A stretch of DNA of 8,754 nt from Candidatus Nomurabacteria bacterium (lineage in GTDB: Bacteria > Patescibacteriota > Minisyncoccia > Phycocordibacterales > UBA9973): the NCBI GenBank assembly GCA_943350065.1, contig CALQZZ010000023.1:1-8754 (forward strand), written 5' to 3'. Position numbers and translations under genes: made by a program. Below the pieces are notes generated by a model. That model did no database searches. It was not told the DNA's origin and saw only the letters and a program-made list of their open reading frames with translations. Each line of letters begins with the position of its first letter. Position 1 is the stretch's first letter. This document shows positions 4,098-8,754 of this stretch, in pieces.

Positions 4098-6500
4098 ATG
4101 GCAAAGGAAAATTCAAAAACTCTAGTATTACTGGACTCTCACGCGATTATTCATCGCGCCTATCATGCTTTGCCGGACTTCGTATCTAGTACTGGTGAGC
4201 CGACAGGGGCACTATATGGTATGGCGAATATGATTATGAAAATCATTTCTGATTTAAAGCCAGACTATATTGTAGCTTGTTATGATCTTCCACAAAAAAC
4301 TTTTCGCCATGAAGCTTATAAAGAATACAAAGCAGGAAGAGCTAAATCTGATGATGCACTTATTTCTCAGTTAAAAAGCTCACGACAAATTTTTGAAGCA
4401 TTTAATATTCCTATTTATGATGCTCCGGGTTTCGAGGCTGATGATATTTTGGGTACGATTACAGAGCAATATAAAAAAGATAAAAGTGTAAAAATAATTA
4501 TCGCTTCTGGAGATATGGACACGATGCAACTCGTGGATGATAAAAAGGTCCAAGTCTATACTTTGAAAAAAGGAATTACAGATACTATTTTATATGATGA
4601 AGATGCTGTCGTGAGTCGATTTAATTTTAAACCCCTTCTACTTCCTGACTATAAGGGTTTACGTGGTGATCCTTCTGATAATATTATTGGTATCAAAGGT
4701 GTCGGAGAAAAAACTGCGACGGATTTGATAATGAATTTTGGTACCATAGAAAATTTATATAAGGTCTTAAAAAAGAATCCAGAAGAATTGGAAAAAGTGG
4801 GTATTAAGGCTCGGATGATTCAGCTCCTCAAAGACAACGAAGAAGAAGCAATATTTTCAAAAACCTTGGCGACAATTCGTCGTGATGCGCCGATAGATTT
4901 CAAGCTTCCAGAAAAAACTTTTTGGGAAAGTGCAGATTTATCAAAAATTGAAAGGGTTTTTGCTGATTTCGAATTTCGAAGTTTGTTTGGAAGATTAAAA
5001 AGTTTTTTTAATAAAGGGGAACAAGAGACAGGTCTTTCTGAATTTGCTAAAGATCTTAAAAATAATGAAACAGAAAAAAGCACAGAAGTAGTAGATGAAA
5101 CAGAATTACAAGAAACCAGTGTCGCACTGTGGCTGATAAATTCCGAAATCACAAATCCTACACTTGATGATATCTTGCTCTTTTCTAAGACGAAAGATTT
5201 TAAAACAGCAAAAGATTTTATTTTTGAAAAATTAAAAAAGGAAAACCTCACTTTGGTCTATGAAGAAATTGAAAAGCCTGTCATTCCAATAGTAAAAGCT
5301 ATGCAAGATATTGGTATTTTGATTGATCAAGAATATTTTAAAAAACTTTCAGCTGAATATCATATAGAGCTAGATAAACTCACAAAAGCTATTTACGCTA
5401 TAGCTGAGATGGAGTTTAATATTAATTCACCGAAGCAATTGGCTGAAGTTTTATTTGAAAAAATGGGAATAAAATCTCCAAAGAAAAAATCTGCGAGCGG
5501 TTCTTACTCTACAAATATTTCTGTATTAGAGGAGTTGGAAGAAGAAAATCCTATTATTTCAGAGATTATGAAATATCGTGAATTACAAAAATTACTTTCG
5601 ACTTATATAGATGTGATTCCTCAAATGGTGGGGGAAGATAGTAGACTCCATGCAAAGTTTATTCAGAATGGTACGACGACTGGGAGATTTTCTTCTCAAG
5701 ATCCAAATTTACAAAATCTTCCAATCAAGAGCGATCTCGGGCAAAGAATCCGTGGTGGTTTTGTGGCACAAAAAGGGTACAAGCTAACCGCTTTTGATTA
5801 CAGTCAGATTGAGCTACGTGTCACAGCTATGCTTTCTGGTGATCATAAAATGACTGAGATTTTTAAAGAAGGGGAGGACATTCACTCGGGTGTCGCATCT
5901 TTTGTCTTTGGTGTGCCGATAGAAAAAGTCGACAAAGAAATGAGACGCAAAGCAAAGGTAATAAATTTTGGAATTATTTATGGTATGGGAGTCTCATCTC
6001 TTCGTAAAAACCTCGGAGGTACGAGACAAGAAGCTCAAACTTTTTATGATAATTATTTTAAACAATTTTCTCGAATTCAAGAATATATGGAAGAAGTAAA
6101 AACTTTTGCTAAAGAGCATGGCTATACTGAAACACTTTTTGGACGCCGAAGAATGTTTCCAATGATAAATTCTCGTATTCCTTTTATACAATCAATGGCG
6201 CTCCGCACTGCGACAAATGCACCGATTCAAGGGACAGCCACAGCTGATATTATCAAGTTGGCAATTCGTTTTGCTAATGAAGATTTGGCTAAAGCTGGTC
6301 TACTAGATAAGGCTCGTCTTGTTTTGCAAATTCACGATGAGCTCGTCTTTGAAATAGAAGAAAGTGTCTTAGAAAAATCTGAAAAAATAATCCTATCTGC
6401 AATGCAGGGCGTATTAGAAAGGTCATTTTTGCACTATAAATGCGATATACCACTTGAGGTCCACTACGGATCAGGAGACAATTTTGGGGAGGTAAAGTAG
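4098..6500 (+). CDS. polA: DNA polymerase I, without a proofreading domain
   Basis: Family A DNA polymerase for Okazaki fragment processing and repair. The 800-aa protein starts with a complete 5'-3' nuclease domain (about 1-300): D13, GFEADDILG (E113, D115, D116), SGDMD (D139, D141), RGDPSDN (D191, D194), then a helix-hairpin-helix IKGVGEKTA. A middle segment of only about 85 residues (300-385) replaces the roughly 190-residue 3'-5' exonuclease domain of the E. coli enzyme, with no DxE proofreading motif. The polymerase domain is intact: motif A FDYSQIELR (D567), motif B R616, K620, F624, Y628, and motif C QIHDELVFE (D747). F624 matches the E. coli/Taq Phe that disfavours dideoxynucleotides. 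E. coli PolA is 928 aa and Taq 832. It follows tsaE and precedes a membrane methyltransferase gene, each with its own -10 element. Confidence 0.97.
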   Translation: MAKENSKTLVLLDSHAIIHRAYHALPDFVSSTGEPTGALYGMANMIMKIISDLKPDYIVACYDLPQKTFRHEAYKEYKAGRAKSDDALISQLKSSRQIFEAFNIPIYDAPGFEADDILGTITEQYKKDKSVKIIIASGDMDTMQLVDDKKVQVYTLKKGITDTILYDEDAVVSRFNFKPLLLPDYKGLRGDPSDNIIGIKGVGEKTATDLIMNFGTIENLYKVLKKNPEELEKVGIKARMIQLLKDNEEEAIFSKTLATIRRDAPIDFKLPEKTFWESADLSKIERVFADFEFRSLFGRLKSFFNKGEQETGLSEFAKDLKNNETEKSTEVVDETELQETSVALWLINSEITNPTLDDILLFSKTKDFKTAKDFIFEKLKKENLTLVYEEIEKPVIPIVKAMQDIGILIDQEYFKKLSAEYHIELDKLTKAIYAIAEMEFNINSPKQLAEVLFEKMGIKSPKKKSASGSYSTNISVLEELEEENPIISEIMKYRELQKLLSTYIDVIPQMVGEDSRLHAKFIQNGTTTGRFSSQDPNLQNLPIKSDLGQRIRGGFVAQKGYKLTAFDYSQIELRVTAMLSGDHKMTEIFKEGEDIHSGVASFVFGVPIEKVDKEMRRKAKVINFGIIYGMGVSSLRKNLGGTRQEAQTFYDNYFKQFSRIQEYMEEVKTFAKEHGYTETLFGRRRMFPMINSRIPFIQSMALRTATNAPIQGTATADIIKLAIRFANEDLAKAGLLDKARLVLQIHDELVFEIEESVLEKSEKIILSAMQGVLERSFLHYKCDIPLEVHYGSGDNFGEVK

Positions 6501-6519
6501 TTTTATTTCACCTATTTTA

Positions 6520-6528
6520 TGCTACAAT
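6520..6528 (+). promoter_or_regulatory. Extended -10 promoter of the membrane methyltransferase gene
   Basis: TGC TACAAT (6520-6528) within TATGCTACAAT, ending 6 nt before the ATG at 6535, in the 34-nt gap after polA. No clear -35. The transcript would be leaderless. Confidence 0.6.
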
Positions 6529-6534
6529 AGCAAT

Positions 6535-7047
6535 ATGAATTTAGCCAAAAGAATCAAAGAAAGAATTAAAGAAAAAGAGCATAAGCTTGATGTAAATTCT
6601 ATTTATCAAACAAGTATTCACAATGTATTGGCTCATTCTTACTCATTTTATTTTGTTGCATTTTTGTTCGGTATTATTTTGGATTTTGTATATCCAGTTC
6701 AATCTTTTGATATTCATTCTATTCAACCACTAGGTCTTATTTTGTTAGCTATCTCTACTTTACTAATTCACTGGGCACAGAGAACTTCTCGAAACTTAAA
6801 GAAAGAGGAAATAAGTTATAAAAATTTTATGGTTGGACCGTATAAATTTTCTCGAATGCCTACACATTTGGGAATATTTATCCTACTTTTAGGTTTTGGT
6901 ATTATTACAAATTCTTTTTGGGTAATATTGTTTTCTTTCATCTCTTTTTTTATTACTAAGATGACCTTTATTAAAACAGAAGAAAAAATTTTAGAAAAAA
7001 AATACGGTGATCCTTATTTAAAATATAAAAATGTCGTTCACCTTTAG
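6535..7047 (+). CDS. Membrane methyltransferase, isoprenylcysteine carboxyl methyltransferase / phospholipid methyltransferase type
   Basis: A 170-aa integral membrane protein resembling the ICMT/PEMT superfamily (PF04140/PF04191), which transfers methyl from S-adenosylmethionine to lipids or prenylated groups at the membrane. It has a basic cytoplasmic N-terminus (1-20), then hydrophobic segments at about 38-55, 65-81, 112-125 and 127-145. Between the second and third lies GPYKFSRMPTHLG (101-113), the counterpart of the usual G-P-Y-x-x-(S/T)-R-H-P-x-Y-x-G block. After the fourth come E149-E150 and YGDPYLKY (157-164), matching the family's E-E-x-L-x-x-x-F/Y-G-x-x-Y-x-x-Y end. The His of the RHP motif is Met here and the later Tyr is His, so the cofactor contact may differ. 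The bacterial substrate is unknown. The delta-like gene follows after 3 nt, so the two are probably one transcript. Confidence 0.75.
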   Translation: MNLAKRIKERIKEKEHKLDVNSIYQTSIHNVLAHSYSFYFVAFLFGIILDFVYPVQSFDIHSIQPLGLILLAISTLLIHWAQRTSRNLKKEEISYKNFMVGPYKFSRMPTHLGIFILLLGFGIITNSFWVILFSFISFFITKMTFIKTEEKILEKKYGDPYLKYKNVVHL

Positions 7048-7050
7048 ATT

Positions 7051-7698
7051 ATGATTTACCTTTTTACGGGGGATGATACAAAAAAGAAGCGTCTCGCTTA
7101 TGATAAGTTTGCTGGTTCTATTCCTAAAGATGTAGAAAAATTTTTCATCATTAAGAATGATTTTGATTCCTTTCAACTGGAAAGCTTTTTGTCTTCCCAG
7201 GGTTTATTTTTTACCAAATGCGCTGTGTTTTTTGAAAATGCTTTTGAAAGAGAAGAAATGAAAGATTATATTTTGAGCAAGTTAAGCCAAATGAGTGAAG
7301 CAGGGAATGGCTTTATATTTATGGCAGGTAAATTAAACAAGCCAGTATTAGATGCTTTTAAAAAAAATCGTGCTGAAATCAATTTCTATGAATTGCCAAA
7401 GATGGCAAAAGAAAAATATGATAATTTTATCCTCGCCAATGATTTCGGCGTGAAAGATAAGCTGAATCTCTGGATCCATTATCGCCAAGCGGTAGATTTG
7501 GGTGTAAGTCTCGAAGAACTTGTCGGTATTTTGTTTTGGAAAGCCAAAGATATGCTCGTGAAAAAGAGCTATGGTAAATTTTCTGAAACAGAACTTAAAA
7601 ATTTCACTTCACAAATCTCATACATTCTACCCAAAGCCCGCGGAGAGGGAATAGATGCAGAAATAGCATTGGAAGAGTTTTTGCTAAAGTTTTTTTAA
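7051..7698 (+). CDS. holA: DNA polymerase III delta-subunit-like protein (short form)
   Basis: Probable clamp-loader delta subunit, the wrench that opens the beta clamp during replication. The 215-aa protein opens with MIYLFTGDD, the usual start of delta subunits (M-x-Y-L-F/L-x-G-E/D-D), followed by a predicted alternating strand/helix N-terminal domain with hydrophobic strands KCAVFFENA and GFIFMAG at the expected spacing, and a helical C-terminal part with SLEELVGILFWKAKDML, resembling the delta segment that contacts partner subunits. It is much shorter than the usual 320-340 aa, so the middle or collar region must be reduced, as occurs in small-genome lineages. No Shine-Dalgarno sequence; the ATG is 3 nt after the preceding stop, which suggests translational coupling. 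The gene ends 4 nt from the 3' end of the convergent tRNA-Lys. The family call is from pattern only. Confidence 0.62.
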   Translation: MIYLFTGDDTKKKRLAYDKFAGSIPKDVEKFFIIKNDFDSFQLESFLSSQGLFFTKCAVFFENAFEREEMKDYILSKLSQMSEAGNGFIFMAGKLNKPVLDAFKKNRAEINFYELPKMAKEKYDNFILANDFGVKDKLNLWIHYRQAVDLGVSLEELVGILFWKAKDMLVKKSYGKFSETELKNFTSQISYILPKARGEGIDAEIALEEFLLKFF

Positions 7699-7702
7699 TC
7701 TG

Positions 7703-7775
7703 TGCGCTCGGAAGGAATCGAACCTTCGACCGTCTCCTTAAAAGGGAGCTGCTCTACCGACTGAGCTACGAGCGC
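7703..7775 (-). tRNA. tRNA-Lys (anticodon UUU)
   Basis: A full 73-nt cloverleaf on the minus strand: acceptor GCGCTCG (7775-7769) with CGAGCGC (7710-7704), D arm GCTC/GAGC, anticodon loop CTTTTAA with anticodon UUU at 7742-7740, a 5-nt variable loop, T arm GAAGG-TTCGATT-CCTTC, and discriminator A at 7703. The first anticodon-stem pair (position 27-43) is G-A; the other four pair. The 3' CCA is not encoded, so a CCA-adding enzyme is needed. It lies between two + strand protein genes in opposite orientation. Confidence 0.97.
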
Positions 7776-7786
7776 AAATGTCGCAT

Positions 7787-7815
7787 GTATTACGATATAT
7801 GTGATAATATATCAA
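7787..7815 (-). promoter_or_regulatory. Candidate promoter of tRNA-Lys
   Basis: On the minus strand TTGATA (7815-7810), a 17-bp spacer and TAATAC (7792-7787) precede the tRNA, with an expected start near 7780, 5 nt before the mature 5' end. The -35 is good (5/6) and the -10 only 3/6. It overlaps the + strand promoter of the trmH gene. Confidence 0.45.
7800..7808 (+). promoter_or_regulatory. Extended -10 promoter of the TrmH-family gene; decides its start
   Basis: TGT GATAAT (7800-7808) ends 9 nt before the ATG at 7818, the same placement as for tsaE. An upstream in-frame ATG at 7785 would lie before this promoter and cannot be on its transcript, so 7818 is preferred. Confidence 0.5.
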
Positions 7816-7817
7816 AT

Positions 7818-8297
7818 ATGACTAAAAATCAAGAGAATATTTTAATTTTACATAATATACGTAGTACCGAGAATGTCGGAGCGATGTTTCGTACTAGTGA
7901 TGCAGTAGGTATAAACAAGATTTATATTACTGGCTATACTCCGGCACCACTCGATAGATTCGGTAAAAAGAGAAGTGATATTGCAAAGTCTGCACTTGGA
8001 GCTGAGGAATTTATACCTTGGGAACAGAAAAAAATGGTCTGCCCAGTCATAGCTAAATTAAAAAGAGATGGTTTTAAGATTATTGCTATCGAACAAGATA
8101 AAAAATCTATTGATTATAAAAAAGTAAAAATAGGAAAGAAAAACGTTTTCCTAGTAGGAAATGAAGTGACAGGAATAGATAAAAAGACATTAGAGAAATG
8201 TGATGTCATAGCCGAGATACCAATGAAGGGTAAAAAGGAGTCACTGAATGTCTCAGTTTCTTTTGGTGTAGCTATGTTTAGAATGCTAAATATTTAG
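7818..8297 (+). CDS. TrmH/SpoU-family RNA 2'-O-methyltransferase
   Basis: SAM-dependent SPOUT-class enzyme that methylates a ribose 2'-OH in tRNA or rRNA; the exact target cannot be read from sequence. All three family motifs are present: motif 1 around HNIRSTENVGAMFRTSDAVG (12-31, with N19 and R25), motif 2 FLVGNEVTGI (G114, N115, E116), and motif 3 IPMKGKKESLNVSVSFG (N144, S146), which form the knotted cofactor site. At 159 aa it is a bare catalytic domain without the N-terminal RNA-binding extension found in RlmB-type members. The frame is open to an ATG at 7785, but that extension has no family likeness and precedes the -10 element, so 7818 was chosen. It is divergent from tRNA-Lys, and its stop overlaps that of the convergent small membrane protein gene. 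Confidence 0.93.
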   Translation: MTKNQENILILHNIRSTENVGAMFRTSDAVGINKIYITGYTPAPLDRFGKKRSDIAKSALGAEEFIPWEQKKMVCPVIAKLKRDGFKIIAIEQDKKSIDYKKVKIGKKNVFLVGNEVTGIDKKTLEKCDVIAEIPMKGKKESLNVSVSFGVAMFRMLNI

Positions 8298-8443
8298 TTT
8301 GTAGGTCCGTAAGCTCCTCCAGTGGAGATTGGGGCAGGAGGATTGAGGAATGGCTTGTTACTATCTTTATTTGGTCCAACCAATAAATACCACACAAACC
8401 AAAGTACGATGAAGAATAATATAAGTTCTTTTAGATGATCCAT
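8294..8443 (-). CDS. Small single-pass membrane protein (49 aa)
   Basis: A 49-residue protein with one hydrophobic segment, LILFFIVLWFVWYLLVG (about residues 7-23), after a short polar start MDHLKE, and a Pro/Gly/Asn-rich tail (NKPFLNPPAPIST, then GGAYGPTN). It is likely a single-pass membrane protein; function unknown. The frame is open to an ATG at 8485, but that extension overlaps the 3' end of mutM in another frame, so I chose the ATG at 8441-8443, 4 nt after the mutM stop. That spacing implies co-transcription and coupling with mutM. No Shine-Dalgarno sequence is seen. Its TAA stop (8296-8294) overlaps the TAG stop of the convergent TrmH gene (8295-8297). The clear membrane segment, tight packing and lack of clash with other genes make it credible despite its size. 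Confidence 0.7.
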   Translation of the reverse strand: MDHLKELILFFIVLWFVWYLLVGPNKDSNKPFLNPPAPISTGGAYGPTN

Positions 8444-8447
8444 TTTT

Positions 8448-8754
8448 TTATAAATTAATTTGATGATAATTACAGAAGTGCGCACTTCTGCCGTTTACTA
8501 TTTTCCTTATTATATCACCACTGCACCCTTTTTTTCTACATTTTTCGCCAGTACGGCGATAAGCTTCGTGATGAAGCTGGAAGGATCCTTTTTGACCATA
8601 AATATTCAGGTAGTCCGACATTGAGTCACCACCAAAATTAATTCCTTTTTTTAATAATTCTTGTGTAGCAGAAAAAATTTCAAGAAATTTTTTCTGCGGA
8701 ATATTTTTAATGAGTGTTTCAGGATGTAGACCGACTCGCCAAAGGATTTCATCA
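8448..8754 (-). CDS. mutM: Formamidopyrimidine-DNA glycosylase MutM/Fpg, C-terminal part (runs off the window)
   Basis: Only the last 101 codons are in the window; the gene continues beyond 8754. MutM removes oxidised purines such as 8-oxoguanine and cleaves the abasic site. The visible part holds the helix-two-turn-helix region, DEILWRVGLHPETL followed by a helical stretch, then GINFGGDSMSDYLNIYGQKG, equivalent to the family's G-G-x-T/S-x-x-D-Y/F block, and the C-terminal zinc finger with RSAHFC, whose Arg contacts DNA phosphate. The expected four-cysteine finger (C-x2-C, C-x2-C) is altered: the ligands read C-x4-C (codons at 8540-8538 and 8525-8523) and C-x2-H (8474-8472 and 8465-8463). Four potential ligands remain, so the finger is probably functional. 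The 49-aa membrane protein gene follows 4 nt downstream. The catalytic N-terminal Pro/Glu lie outside the window. Confidence 0.93.
   Translation of the reverse strand, partial: DEILWRVGLHPETLIKNIPQKKFLEIFSATQELLKKGINFGGDSMSDYLNIYGQKGSFQLHHEAYRRTGEKCRKKGCSGDIIRKIVNGRSAHFCNYHQINL

Noticed and set aside
4820..6191. Two minus-strand open frames (4820-5251 and 5994-6191) opposite polA.
   Set aside because: They are antisense shadows of conserved PolA codons; the Ser/Phe-rich composition is typical of such frames.
7785..7817. Upstream ATG for the TrmH-family gene, adding 11 residues.
   Set aside because: It precedes the extended -10 element and the extra residues have no family likeness.
8444..8485. 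N-terminal extension of the small membrane protein from an ATG at 8485.
   Set aside because: It overlaps the end of mutM in another frame, and its residues do not look like part of the protein. The ATG at 8443 just after the mutM stop fits better.
8473..8490. Perfect 18-bp palindrome CAGAAGTGCGCACTTCTG, first read as a terminator or operator.
   Set aside because: It lies wholly inside the mutM coding sequence, in the codons of the RSAHFC zinc-finger hairpin. Neither side has a T tract, so coding constraint or chance explains it better.
1..8754. Possible UGA-recoding genetic code as in some CPR lineages.
   Set aside because: The DUF559 gene ends naturally at a UGA at the expected family length, and no in-frame UGA interrupts the conserved genes.

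Overview
The window looks like a chromosomal stretch of a low-GC bacterium with a small, compact genome, most probably a member of the Patescibacteria (Candidate Phyla Radiation), and probably Parcubacteria-like. This is inferred from AT-rich sequence, very short intergenic gaps, shortened core proteins (a PolA with a residual middle domain, a 215-aa delta-like subunit), near absence of Shine-Dalgarno sequences, and a lone type IV pilus ATPase far from other pilus genes. Stop codons fit the standard bacterial code (one gene ends in UGA and I saw no in-frame UGA in the others), so the UGA-recoding CPR groups are unlikely.

Left part (1-2473): a short + strand ORF with an HEYWH motif directly at its start (31-282, possibly the 3' remainder of a longer gene) converges on a minus-strand DUF559/Vsr-like endonuclease gene (277-624). 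Immediately upstream of that gene lies a cluster of four palindromes (646-759), including two GC-rich hairpins that are inverted copies of each other. This resembles a REP-like or mobile cassette carrying its own endonuclease, and is the most interesting accessory element here. Next is a complete pilB/gspE-type ATPase gene on the minus strand (776-2473).

Middle (2474-3616): a divergent intergenic region has a very good sigma-70 promoter (TTGACT, 17-bp spacer, TGC-TATACT) and a perfect 17-bp inverted repeat in the leader of a secreted, Asn-rich protein of unknown function (2660-3580). A strong intrinsic terminator follows.

Right part (3616-8754): housekeeping genes. On the + strand are tsaE (tRNA t6A synthesis), polA, a small membrane methyltransferase of the isoprenylcysteine/phospholipid type, a DNA polymerase III delta-like gene, and, after a minus-strand tRNA-Lys(UUU), a TrmH/SpoU rRNA/tRNA methyltransferase. 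On the minus strand, entering from the right edge, is the 3' end of mutM (fpg), followed 4 nt later by a 49-aa membrane protein gene whose stop codon overlaps that of the TrmH gene.

Regulation: five genes (pilB, tsaE, polA, the membrane methyltransferase, trmH) have a -10 hexamer, usually preceded by TGn, ending only 6-9 nt before the start codon. Their mRNAs should therefore be leaderless or nearly so. The DUF559 gene is the exception, with a GGAGGGG sequence supplied by the palindromic element. No stretch over 300 bases lacks a gene. I saw no CRISPR array, insertion sequence transposase, rRNA or replication origin.
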